Below, piece after piece: positions 8,914-16,308 of a stretch of 64,000 nucleotides of DNA (within the stretch, counting starts at the first letter, position 1; every line of letters begins with the position of its first letter). This stretch comes from an uncultured Verrucomicrobiota bacterium (GTDB lineage: Bacteria > Verrucomicrobiota > Kiritimatiellia > RFP12 > UBA1067), in contig CAMZEN010000004.1 in assembly GCA_947305775.1 (NCBI GenBank), positions 24,281 through 88,280 of the forward strand, given 5' to 3'. Both the position numbers and the translations under genes were made by a program. The notes under the pieces were generated by a model. It saw only the letters and a list, made by a program, of their open reading frames with translations. It was not told where the DNA came from and ran no database searches.

Positions 8914-9267
8914 TTACTTGACAGTAATGACAGAGTTGAACGTGCCCTGGTCGTTAGCGACCGCCTCGGCATTTTCAGGATCAGCGCACCATACGCCATC
9001 GATGACGTACTTGTACTGATATGTGCCGGGCATGAGGCTGAGAGTCGCCTCATAGACACCCTTGCGGGCCTTGTACGCCATCTTCTTGGCGGTCGGGTCC
9101 CAATCGTTGAACTCGCCGGCCACGTAGACGGCCTTATCCTTGTCAGCATGAACCGTGAACGTCACGGTCTGCTTTGCGGCCTTGGGAGCCTGGGGTTCCT
9201 CAAGTTTCGCAACTTTCTTGGCAACCACCTTTTCGGCGGGTGCCTTCTTGGTGTTCTTGATCTTCAT
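8914..9267 (-). CDS. stand-alone glycogen-binding (CBM48/AMPK-type) domain protein
   Basis: 117 residues on the minus strand. Residues 1-34 are basic and rich in Lys, Ala and Pro, looking like a flexible tail. Residues 35-117 form a glycogen-binding domain of the AMP-kinase beta/isoamylase type: TVTFTVHADKDKAVYVAGEFNDWDP, then YEATLSLMPGTYQYKYVIDG with the conserved aromatics, and W-C-x-D-P-E-N-A near the end. There is no catalytic domain and no signal peptide. ATG at 9267 is chosen because AAGGAA lies about nine to ten bases upstream; an earlier in-frame start exists at 9324 but lacks such a site. It may bind intracellular glycogen. Confidence 0.8.
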   Translation of the reverse strand: MKIKNTKKAPAEKVVAKKVAKLEEPQAPKAAKQTVTFTVHADKDKAVYVAGEFNDWDPTAKKMAYKARKGVYEATLSLMPGTYQYKYVIDGVWCADPENAEAVANDQGTFNSVITVK

Positions 9268-9334
9268 GATCGTGTTGTTTCCTTTTTTCTTGCCAGAAGA
9301 GCATCGTTGTGCCTTTTCGCACAAACGGCGGAAT

Positions 9335-9362
9335 ATTATCTCATATTTTTTGAGAATGTCAA
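9335..9362 (-). promoter_or_regulatory. near-consensus sigma-70 promoter for the glycogen-binding protein
   Basis: Read on the minus strand: TTGACA (9357-9362), 16-base spacer, then GATAAT (9335-9340), itself preceded by TGA. This is the only perfect -35 box I found in the window and suggests strong expression of the small glycogen-binding protein. Confidence 0.75.
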
Positions 9363-9378
9363 TGGGGAAAGTGAAAAC

Positions 9379-9408
9379 TTGATATAACAGGTTGATATGT
9401 GATACAAT
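9379..9408 (+). promoter_or_regulatory. promoter for the gene at 9439
   Basis: TTGATA at 9379-9384 and an extended -10 TGA-TACAAT ending at 9408, with an 18-base spacer. It lies divergently next to the minus-strand promoter at 9335-9362; the two -35 regions are separated by only 16 bases. Confidence 0.6.
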
Positions 9409-9438
9409 TCCGACGAACCAGAAACAGTAGAAAGGTGT

Positions 9439-10725
9439 ATGCGCATGAAGAGCAAGATGAGTGGGTGTTCGAGATTTTGGTCGTCCATGATGGTCGTTGC
9501 CGCGCTTGCAGCAAAAGATGCAGGCGAAGACGGCTGGCGCAGTGTAGTTGATTCACTTGTCGAAGAGACAGGTGATACCGTTTTCGTCGCGGAGCGTATC
9601 GTGTCCGGCGAGACCATGGCGGCGCTTCGTGAATTTCGTCCTCGTCATGTCGCATTCGTGATGCTGCCTGATGAGATAGACGATCAAACCGTTCGCGGCA
9701 TAAAGCGCATGATGTGCGGCATTGACGACGATCCGTTTGATGACGCCATGTGGGGGATAGTGACGGGCCCGACGGCGTCGGATGCCAGGCGCATGGCGGC
9801 ATCGAAGGGCTTGAGCGAAGTTACGGCGGTTCTTGCGACGACCGGAGTGGACAAGGATATAGTGAAAGGCCCTGTAACCGTAATCTCAGATGCGTTCCCG
9901 GCAGGAGAATGGTGGCATAAGTCTGCGACGGGGGAGATTGCGCGTCATTCGACCACGGGCGACACTTCGCATGTGTTCGCCGAAGCATGGCGCAGGGACG
10001 ACCCTGATTTGCTGTTGACCAGTTCGCATGCAAGCGAACGCAATCTGGAGATGCCGTTCTCTCGCGGGAATATCATCGCCTGCAAGGAGGGCTTTGCTGC
10101 CGCCGGGAATGCGCAGCTTATAGATTATATGACCGGACAGGCAATAGATGGCGCGGCAGAGACGGTGGACATGCACCCCCTTGCCGCTCCATGCCGTGAG
10201 AAGGTATGGGTCGCGGCAGGGAACTGTCTTATAGGAAACCATAAGCCTGGATATGACATGGTTATGTCGGCATTGGGCTTCGGCAAGGTGAACCAGTTCG
10301 TCGGATACATCAAAACCACATGGTATGGCGAAATTGGCTGGAATACATGGTCATATTTCGGCGGCTATGGTCTTGCTCTGAGCGAAAGCTGGTATGCGGC
10401 GAATCTGCTCCTTGAGAAGAAGCTTATGGATCCATCATCCAAGAGCGAGCGTGATATGCAAGGACTGGTGTGGGATTTTGACGGAACCGTATTCTACGGC
10501 AACCCACGCAAGCGCGTAACGATACCGGGGCGCGAGCGGCGAGCGGCGTCAAAAGCCGGCGACCTTCCGTTGCTTGTGCTGTTCCCTGATTCGAAGCCGA
10601 GGCGTCGCCTTGTTTACGCCCCTGCAGGATTCGATGTCTTCGTTGCTGACGATTTTGCGTTTGTGACCGCATGGCCAGACCTTGACGACAACTGGCGCGA
10701 TAGCCTTGTCTTTGCTGTTGAATAG
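9439..10725 (+). CDS. uncharacterised protein, possibly clan CD (caspase/gingipain-like) peptidase
   Basis: 428 residues. No clear signal peptide, although residues 10-26 are mildly hydrophobic. The central part resembles the caspase-like fold used by gingipain-type C25 peptidases: a hydrophobic strand ending in LLLTSSHASE (candidate catalytic His197), then VWVAAGNCLIGN (candidate Cys263), followed by a strand-helix block FVGYIKTTWYGEIGW and GLALSESWYAANLL, which in that fold corresponds to the part after the nucleophile. Spacing between His and Cys (66 residues) is longer than in gingipains. The family assignment is tentative. The gene is monocistronic; the tRNA unit follows. Confidence 0.4.
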   Translation: MRMKSKMSGCSRFWSSMMVVAALAAKDAGEDGWRSVVDSLVEETGDTVFVAERIVSGETMAALREFRPRHVAFVMLPDEIDDQTVRGIKRMMCGIDDDPFDDAMWGIVTGPTASDARRMAASKGLSEVTAVLATTGVDKDIVKGPVTVISDAFPAGEWWHKSATGEIARHSTTGDTSHVFAEAWRRDDPDLLLTSSHASERNLEMPFSRGNIIACKEGFAAAGNAQLIDYMTGQAIDGAAETVDMHPLAAPCREKVWVAAGNCLIGNHKPGYDMVMSALGFGKVNQFVGYIKTTWYGEIGWNTWSYFGGYGLALSESWYAANLLLEKKLMDPSSKSERDMQGLVWDFDGTVFYGNPRKRVTIPGRERRAASKAGDLPLLVLFPDSKPRRRLVYAPAGFDVFVADDFAFVTAWPDLDDNWRDSLVFAVE

Positions 10726-10763
10726 GCGCTGAGAGGCAAAGCATGCACCCCACGAGGGCTCAT

Positions 10764-10816
10764 GAAAAATTTTTCAACTTACCCCCTTGCGCGGTGGGGG
10801 CAAGATATGATATACT
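10764..10816 (+). promoter_or_regulatory. tRNA operon promoter with UP-element-like palindrome
   Basis: TTGCGC (10787-10792), 18-base spacer, extended -10 TGA-TATACT (10808-10816). The perfect palindrome GAAAAATTTTTC at 10764-10775 lies at about -59 to -48 relative to the predicted start near 10823, where an UP element would sit, consistent with a stable-RNA promoter. Confidence 0.65.
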
Positions 10817-10837
10817 ACCAATCACTTTCTGGAACAC

Positions 10838-10914
10838 GGGGTTGTGGCGCAATTGGTTAGCGCACTGGACTGTCGATCCGGGGGTTGCGGGTTCGAGCCC
10901 CGTCGACCCCGCCA
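10838..10914 (+). tRNA. tRNA-Asp (GTC)
   Basis: 77 bases that fold as a cloverleaf. The acceptor stem pairs GGGGTTG (10838-10844) with CGACCCC, with discriminator G and an encoded CCA. The anticodon stem CTGGA/TCCGG encloses a loop with GTC at 10872-10874, reading GAU/GAC. The T arm contains GGTTCGAGC. It is followed 26 bases on by tRNA-Gln in the same transcript. Confidence 0.97.
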
Positions 10915-10939
10915 TTCTCGAGAAGGCCACAAACGAGAT

Positions 10940-11013
10940 TGCCTCGTGGTGTAATGGTAGCACCGCAGATTCTGATTCTGCTTGTTGGGGTTCGAGTCCC
11001 TGCGAGGCAACCA
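10940..11013 (+). tRNA. tRNA-Gln (CTG)
   Basis: 74 bases. The acceptor stem pairs TGCCTCG with CGAGGCA, giving the weak U1-A72 pair typical of tRNA-Gln; discriminator A and encoded CCA follow. The anticodon stem GCAGA/TCTGC encloses CTG at 10972-10974, reading CAG. It shares a transcript with tRNA-Asp and ends at the terminator at 11029. Confidence 0.97.
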
Positions 11014-11028
11014 TTATTGATAAAAAGC

Positions 11029-11056
11029 CCTCGGCTGACACGCCGAGGTTTTTTTT
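11029..11056 (+). terminator. rho-independent terminator after tRNA-Gln
   Basis: CCTCGGC (11029-11035), six-base loop, GCCGAGG (11042-11048), then eight T residues. A textbook intrinsic terminator for the two-tRNA transcript. Confidence 0.92.
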
Positions 11057-11090
11057 GTAGGGAGATTTTGTGGGCATTGGTGCGGTATTT

Positions 11091-11120
11091 TTGCCACGCT
11101 GGGGCAAAGTATGGTATAAT
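11091..11120 (+). promoter_or_regulatory. promoter for the fabF operon
   Basis: TTGCCA (11091-11096), 18-base spacer, extended -10 TGGTATAAT (11112-11120). Followed by a leader of about 43 bases with AAAGGGAGAAG before the fabF ATG. Confidence 0.7.
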
Positions 11121-11169
11121 ACACTAAAATTGTTTCCACTCTAAAGGCGGAAAGGGAGAAGTCTACACG

Positions 11170-12453
11170 ATGAAGAAAGTAATGATAACCGGAATCGGGA
11201 TGCTTTGCGGTTGCGGCAACGGCAAGGATGCGGTATGGAGCGCGGTGAAGTCCGGCAAGTCTGGCATACGCCGCATAACCAAGTTCGATCCTTCGCGTTG
11301 CACATGCCAGGTCGCGGGCGAGGTCAGGGATTTTCAGGAGTATGCGATCGACGGCGGTCTGATCGACAAGCGCGAGGCGCGGCACATGGCTCTCTTCTCC
11401 CAATATGTCGTCGCGGCGGCTGTCGAGGCGTGGCGCGACGCGGGCTACACTGAAGAGACAAAGCCCGACATGGATCGCGTCGCTACGCTCATCGGCAACG
11501 GAATAGGCGGCCTTGACGTCACCGGCGACAACTACACGATTCTTTTCGAGCGTGGCCCTGAACGTCTTTCCCCGCTTGCCATTCCGGAGCTGATACCAAA
11601 TGAGGCCGCGGGCAACGTCTCCATTGCGCTCGGCGCGAAGGGACCGGCGCAGGTGGTCGTAACGGCGTGCGCCAGCTCGACCGACGCAATCGGTTTTGCG
11701 CTCGACATGATTCGTGCCGGACGCGCCGACGTGGTTATCGCAGGCGGTACCGAGGCTTCGATAATGGAGTTCACCGTAGGCGGCTTCATGAAGATGAAGG
11801 CGCTTTCCACCCACTTCAACGACACGCCCGAGAAGTCGTCCCGTCCGTTCAACGTCGACCGTGACGGTTTTGTGATGGGCGAAGGCGCGGCGGTTCTCAT
11901 ACTTGAGAGCGAAGAGCACGCCAAGGCGCGCGGCGCTCGCGTATACTGCGAACTTGCCGGCTATGGTGCGACAGCCGATGCATATCACATCACCGCTCCC
12001 GATCCCTCCGGCGACGGCGCCGTGAAGGCGATAGAGGTTGCGCTCAAGGATGCGGGCATTGAAGACCGCTCGACGGTAGACTACATAAACGCCCACGGAA
12101 CCTCGACCCACCTCAATGATCAGATGGAGACCAAGGCGTTCAAGCGCGTCTTCGGCGAGGAGGGTGCCAAGAAGATCAACATCTCGTCCACAAAGTCGAT
12201 GCACGGTCACCTCCTTGGCGGTACCGGTGCGCTTGAGGCCGCAATCACGGCTCTCTCGGTGAACGAAGGCTTCGTTCCTCCGACCATCAACTACGAAAAG
12301 CCCGACCTTGAGGTTGACGTAGAGAAGGGCGAGACTCCGCTGGACCTGAACTATACGCCAAACGTAGGCGTTGCCCGCGACATACGCGTTGCGCTTTCAA
12401 GTTCGCTTGGCTTTGGCGGACATAACGGCATACTGGTCTTCAAGAAGGTCTGA
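11170..12453 (+). CDS. fabF: beta-ketoacyl-ACP synthase II
   Basis: 427 residues, the usual length. It elongates acyl-ACP with malonyl-ACP in fatty-acid synthesis. The thiolase-fold catalytic triad is present: Cys167 in VVTACASSTDA, a His in NAHGTSTHLND, and a His in STKSMHGHLLGG. The loop GFGGHNG near the C-terminus is also conserved. It heads a tightly spaced set: fabZ starts five bases after its stop, then hisD, an acyltransferase and a glycosyltransferase. Other fatty-acid genes (fabD, fabG, acpP) are in a separate cluster at 58-60 kb, so this could be either the housekeeping enzyme or a dedicated one. Confidence 0.92.
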   Translation: MKKVMITGIGMLCGCGNGKDAVWSAVKSGKSGIRRITKFDPSRCTCQVAGEVRDFQEYAIDGGLIDKREARHMALFSQYVVAAAVEAWRDAGYTEETKPDMDRVATLIGNGIGGLDVTGDNYTILFERGPERLSPLAIPELIPNEAAGNVSIALGAKGPAQVVVTACASSTDAIGFALDMIRAGRADVVIAGGTEASIMEFTVGGFMKMKALSTHFNDTPEKSSRPFNVDRDGFVMGEGAAVLILESEEHAKARGARVYCELAGYGATADAYHITAPDPSGDGAVKAIEVALKDAGIEDRSTVDYINAHGTSTHLNDQMETKAFKRVFGEEGAKKINISSTKSMHGHLLGGTGALEAAITALSVNEGFVPPTINYEKPDLEVDVEKGETPLDLNYTPNVGVARDIRVALSSSLGFGGHNGILVFKKV

Positions 12454-12457
12454 TGTG

Positions 12458-12922
12458 ATGGACTTCCCCGTTTTCAAGAACGTATACAACAAGCCCGGAA
12501 TCGAGTTGCTGCCGCACAGGCCGCCGTTCCTCTTCGTGGATACGCTCCTCTCGGCGGACGAGACGGGCGCGGTCGGCGAATACACCTACACCGAGGAGAA
12601 GAACGATTTCTTCAAGGGGCACTTCCCCGGCAATCCGATCGTCCCTGGTGTGGTGCTTGTGGAGTCCATGGCTCAGGTGGCGGGCGCCGGCATAGTGGCG
12701 CGTGGCGCGCTTGCGGCCGAGCCCGGCAAAGAGGCCGTGTTCGTGCTCGCGGCGGTTGAGGACGCCCGCTTCAGGAATCCGGTGCGTCCTGGCGACAAGA
12801 TGACGACCGTCGTCGAGAACGTCAAGGTGCGCTCCAAGCTCGGTGTGTTCAGCCTGAAGGGCTACGTCAACGGGCAGCTCGCATGCGATTGCACTGTCAA
12901 ATGCATGCTTGGCGAAAAGTGA
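12458..12922 (+). CDS. fabZ: 3-hydroxyacyl-ACP dehydratase FabZ
   Basis: 154 residues, hot-dog fold. The motif LLPHRPPFLFVD near the N-terminus and GHFPGNPIVPGVVLVESMAQ, with the catalytic His and Glu, are diagnostic for FabZ. It dehydrates 3-hydroxyacyl-ACP. ATG at 12458 is chosen; the frame is open upstream only inside fabF, and the GTG at 12455 is a weaker option. The stop TGA is one base before the hisD ATG, indicating one transcript. Confidence 0.92.
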   Translation: MDFPVFKNVYNKPGIELLPHRPPFLFVDTLLSADETGAVGEYTYTEEKNDFFKGHFPGNPIVPGVVLVESMAQVAGAGIVARGALAAEPGKEAVFVLAAVEDARFRNPVRPGDKMTTVVENVKVRSKLGVFSLKGYVNGQLACDCTVKCMLGEK

Positions 12923-12923
12923 G

Positions 12924-14207
12924 ATGATACGTATCGTCAAGACCGGCAGCCGGATTGTCGAGCGCTTCAACGCCCGACCGGCGTTTCCTGAAGAGGCGGA
13001 AAGGGCCGCGTCGGATGTTCTTGCCGACATAAAGGCGCGCGGCGATGCCGCGGTCGCGGAGTATGTGGAGAAATTCGAGGGCGCGAAGCTTGCCCCTCGC
13101 CGCTTCAGTGTGAGCGAGGCCGAGCTTTCCGCCGCGTCCGCCAATGTCCCCAAGGAAATCTGCCGCGCTGTCGAAGACGCGCACCGTCGTGTATTGAAGT
13201 TCTCCAGGGCTTCGCTCCGGAAGCCTTGGACAATGAAGACCCCGCGAGGCGGCAGCGCCGGCGAGTTCTTCTCCCCCATGGACCGTGTTGGCGTGTATGT
13301 GCCTGGCGGAACCGCGCCGCTGGCTTCTACGGCGATCATGACGGTCACTCTCGCAAAGGCGGCCGGAGTGAAGGAGATTGTCGCCTGCACCCCGGCGGGC
13401 AAGACCGGCGAGGTCAATCCTGTGCTTCTTCACGCATTGAAGCTCGCAGGGGCGACGGAGGTGTACCGCGTCGGCGGTATACAGGCCATAGGTATGATGG
13501 CCTTCGGCACTAAGACGTGCCGCAAGGTTCAGAAGATCGCCGGTCCCGGCAATGCGTTCGTGACTGCTGCAAAGAGGCAGGTGTACGGATATGTCGCCAT
13601 AGACCAGGTCGCGGGCCCTAGCGAGATCGCCGTCCTGACAGACGGATCGGTTGATGTGCGCTGGATTGCGGCGGACCTCCTTTCGCAGGCCGAGCACGGC
13701 AGCGGCTGGGAGAAGTCGCTTTGCGTATGCACATCCGAGGATCTTGCCGGACGCATCAAGAAGGAGGTCCTTCGACAGACCGAGACGTTGTCGCGCAAGG
13801 CGCTTGTCAAGCGAGTGATCGATCGCGACGGGATTCTGATCGTGGTGGCAAAGGACGTCCACGAAGGGCTTGAGGTCGTCAACCGCTTCGCCCCAGAGCA
13901 TTTCGAGATAATGACCAGGGACGCAACGTCGCTGATGAAGGAGGTGCGCGCCGCAGGCGCGGTGTTCGCTGGTGCGTGGACGCCAGAGTCCGCGGGCGAC
14001 TTTGTCGCAGGGCCTAGCCACGTCCTGCCGACCGGTGGCGCAGCCAACATGTTCAGCGGCCTTACCCCTGACGACTTCCGCCGTCGCCATAGCTTTGTGG
14101 CGTTCACCGAGGGTGACCTTCGCGAGACTAGGGCCGCAATCGAGTCGTTCGCCGCCGTTGAGGGGCTTGACGGACACGGTCGCGCAGCAAGCATAAGGTT
14201 TTCATGA
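12924..14207 (+). CDS. hisD: histidinol dehydrogenase
   Basis: 427 residues. It catalyses the last two steps of histidine synthesis, histidinol to histidine. Zinc ligands and catalytic residues are all recognisable: SQAEHGSG (Gln and His ligands), RFAPEHFEI (Glu-His pair), ESAGDFVAGPSHVLPTGG (Asp ligand) and GLDGHGRAAS (His ligand). KIAGPGNAFVTAAKR is the conserved loop. ATG at 12924 is preferred over a TTG at 12909 inside fabZ. No other his gene lies nearby; it sits between fatty-acid and lipid-acylation genes and overlaps the acyltransferase start by four bases. Confidence 0.95.
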   Translation: MIRIVKTGSRIVERFNARPAFPEEAERAASDVLADIKARGDAAVAEYVEKFEGAKLAPRRFSVSEAELSAASANVPKEICRAVEDAHRRVLKFSRASLRKPWTMKTPRGGSAGEFFSPMDRVGVYVPGGTAPLASTAIMTVTLAKAAGVKEIVACTPAGKTGEVNPVLLHALKLAGATEVYRVGGIQAIGMMAFGTKTCRKVQKIAGPGNAFVTAAKRQVYGYVAIDQVAGPSEIAVLTDGSVDVRWIAADLLSQAEHGSGWEKSLCVCTSEDLAGRIKKEVLRQTETLSRKALVKRVIDRDGILIVVAKDVHEGLEVVNRFAPEHFEIMTRDATSLMKEVRAAGAVFAGAWTPESAGDFVAGPSHVLPTGGAANMFSGLTPDDFRRRHSFVAFTEGDLRETRAAIESFAAVEGLDGHGRAASIRFS

Positions 14208-15019
14208 ACTTCTTCATGCGCCATGCCTACGACTTCGGGGCCGGCTTTGCCGCTCTCGTGTGGCTGTTCATGCCGAAGCGCCGCAGAATCGCAGTCGACA
14301 ATGTTATCAAGTGCGGAATATCAGACGATCCACGCGAAGCGCGTCGCATCGCGAAGAAGTCGTTCTGCCATCTCGCCGGGCACATTTGCGAAGCGCTCTG
14401 CGTGCCGTGCGTCGTCAACGCCTCAAACTGGCGCGAGCATCTCGACGTGGAGAGCGAGGCTTCGCCTGAGGCAGTGAAGCTGCTGCTTGAATCGCCTGAT
14501 ACTCCGATAATCCTGGCGAGTGCGCATCATGGCGTGTGGGAGGCGGCGACGAACATCCTTTCGTTTACGCGGCCGATGATAGCAATCGCTCGCGTGATGA
14601 ACAACAAGTTCGTCGCAAATTGGATGAAGAAGCATCATTTCCGGGGGCCGGTCACCGTCATCGACAAGAAGCACGGCTTTTCGCAGGAGATAATGCGCCA
14701 GTGGAAGCGCGATTGTTCTGCGATGACGATTCTCATGGACCAGCATACAAGCGGTGGACTGAAGCTGGAGTTCCTTGGGCGACCGGCGAAGACCTTCACG
14801 TCCGTGACACGGCTTGCCATGCGGACTGGCTACCCTATAGTCATAGGCTCTTTCGTGCGCATCGCTCCTTTCCGCTACAGGCTCGTCGGTGGAGATCCGC
14901 TCAAGTTTTCGCGGGATGCCGACCTTGCGAAGTGCACACAGATACTGAACGACCGTCTTGGTGAGGCAATACGAAAATACCCCGAGCAGTATCTTTGGGC
15001 GCACAGGAGGTGGAGATGA
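14204..15019 (+). CDS. LpxL/HtrB-type lysophospholipid acyltransferase
   Basis: 271 residues. An N-terminal hydrophobic segment (about 8-24) is followed by the LPLAT core. The H-x4-E/D catalytic motif is SAHHGVWEAA, and the later block VTVIDKKHG...MTILMDQHTSGGLKLEFLGRPA is typical of lipid A late acyltransferases, as is the C-terminal YLWAHRRWR. It would acylate lipid A or a related lipid at the inner membrane using acyl-ACP. It overlaps hisD (ATGA) and the next glycosyltransferase. In context with fabF/fabZ, it suggests acyl chain synthesis and use encoded together. Confidence 0.85.
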   Translation: MNFFMRHAYDFGAGFAALVWLFMPKRRRIAVDNVIKCGISDDPREARRIAKKSFCHLAGHICEALCVPCVVNASNWREHLDVESEASPEAVKLLLESPDTPIILASAHHGVWEAATNILSFTRPMIAIARVMNNKFVANWMKKHHFRGPVTVIDKKHGFSQEIMRQWKRDCSAMTILMDQHTSGGLKLEFLGRPAKTFTSVTRLAMRTGYPIVIGSFVRIAPFRYRLVGGDPLKFSRDADLAKCTQILNDRLGEAIRKYPEQYLWAHRRWR

Positions 15020-16233
15020 GCAACCCTACGCTTGCTCTTTTGCTGGACCTTGCTTGTTGCGTCCTAAGTTGCGTATTCCTGTGGTCAACACTGATCGTCC
15101 TCTTTGGACTCGTCAAGCGCCCACGCCGCCATCCGGCCGCAACGAAGAAGCTGCGCTTTGCCGTGCTAATATGTGCTCGCAACGAGGAGTCTGTCATCAG
15201 GATGCCTGTGAAGAGCATTGCAATGGGCAAGTATCCGGCCGATTGCCGCGAAGTGATAGTTCTAGCCGACAACTGTACGGACCGCACTGCGGAACGCGCG
15301 TGGGCGGCAGGCGCCACGGTGTGGGAGAAGAAAACCCCCAGTTCTGGCAAGGGCGATGTGCTCGCATGGGGCATTGAGCGTGTGCGTGCGCATGGCGGAT
15401 TTGATGCCGTCGCCGTGTTCGACGCCGACAATATTGCCTCCGACAACTGGTTTGACGCGGTCAACGACGCCTTGCAGGACGGAGAAAGCGTAGTTACCGG
15501 ATGTCGCCACTCCTCAAACGCGCGGGCAAACGTTATCTCTGGCTGGTATACGGTGTATTGGGACATTATGAACGAGCTTTCCAACAGGGTGCGCACAAAC
15601 CTTGGGCTCTCCGGCAAGCTGACCGGAACCGGTTTTGCGTTTCTGCTTTCTGCGCTTGGGCCGGACGGGTGGAGCACAAAGACGATGGTCGAAGATGTGG
15701 AGTTCACGGTGCAGAGCAACATTGCGGGTCGTCGCGTCGCTTATGTGCCAGAGGCCGACTATGCCGATGAGCAGCCTGTGACGGCGGTCTACATGTGGCG
15801 TCAGCTCCGTCGCTGGGCCACTGGCGGATGGCAGGTGGCGAGGTTTTACATGCTGCCTTGGCTGTCTGGGCTTCTGCGTCGTCCGTCGCTGAGGCTATTC
15901 GACAGCTACTTCGCCATATTGACTGGGATGTCAGTCGCTTTTGTGCTCCTTTTCGACATAGCCGCATTCGTCGTAAAGCTTTGCATCGGAGGCGCGGGAG
16001 TCGGTGCGTATTCGTTCTTCTTCGGTGTCATAGGGTTCGTGTTTCTGATGGGGTGGTTCACCGCGCTTGCCGCCATCGGTCTTTCGCACAAGAAGCGTCG
16101 TCCGCGCTGGACCGCCGTTCTGACCTTTCCCATATTCTCGCTTATCCTTTCGGGCGCAGTGCTGTATACACTTGTGCTTCCTACCCGTCGCTGGAAACCC
16201 ATTCCCCACAGTGGCGAAACGTTCAACGATTAG
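15016..16233 (+). CDS. membrane glycosyltransferase family 2
   Basis: 405 residues. One N-terminal transmembrane segment (about 6-30), a GT2 catalytic domain (about 45-270), and two to three C-terminal transmembrane segments (about 295-390). Motifs include AVLICARNEESVI, VFDADN as the metal-binding DxD, and QLRRWATGG, the QxxRW motif of processive synthases. ATG at 15016 overlaps the acyltransferase stop and has AGGAGG just upstream. It likely extends or exports a surface or lipid-linked glycan; donor and acceptor cannot be named. Confidence 0.85.
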   Translation: MSNPTLALLLDLACCVLSCVFLWSTLIVLFGLVKRPRRHPAATKKLRFAVLICARNEESVIRMPVKSIAMGKYPADCREVIVLADNCTDRTAERAWAAGATVWEKKTPSSGKGDVLAWGIERVRAHGGFDAVAVFDADNIASDNWFDAVNDALQDGESVVTGCRHSSNARANVISGWYTVYWDIMNELSNRVRTNLGLSGKLTGTGFAFLLSALGPDGWSTKTMVEDVEFTVQSNIAGRRVAYVPEADYADEQPVTAVYMWRQLRRWATGGWQVARFYMLPWLSGLLRRPSLRLFDSYFAILTGMSVAFVLLFDIAAFVVKLCIGGAGVGAYSFFFGVIGFVFLMGWFTALAAIGLSHKKRRPRWTAVLTFPIFSLILSGAVLYTLVLPTRRWKPIPHSGETFND

Positions 16234-16246
16234 AAGTTAGTGTTTT

Positions 16247-16267
16247 GTGCGCACGCGCACGGTTTTT
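16247..16267 (+). terminator. short intrinsic terminator after the glycosyltransferase
   Basis: GTGCG (16247-16251), four-base loop, CGCAC (16256-16260), two G residues and five T residues. The stem is short but GC-rich. Its T-run leads directly into the TGATATAAT box of the next promoter. Confidence 0.55.
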
Positions 16268-16275
16268 GATATAAT
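16267..16275 (+). promoter_or_regulatory. extended -10 promoter for the sugar-kinase operon
   Basis: TGATATAAT, starting at the last T of the preceding terminator run. A weak TTGTGC lies 19 bases upstream. The leader contains AGCAGGAGAA before the ATG at 16309. Confidence 0.65.
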
Positions 16276-16308
16276 AAATCAAACAAAAACCAAGCAGGAG
16301 AACTGAAG

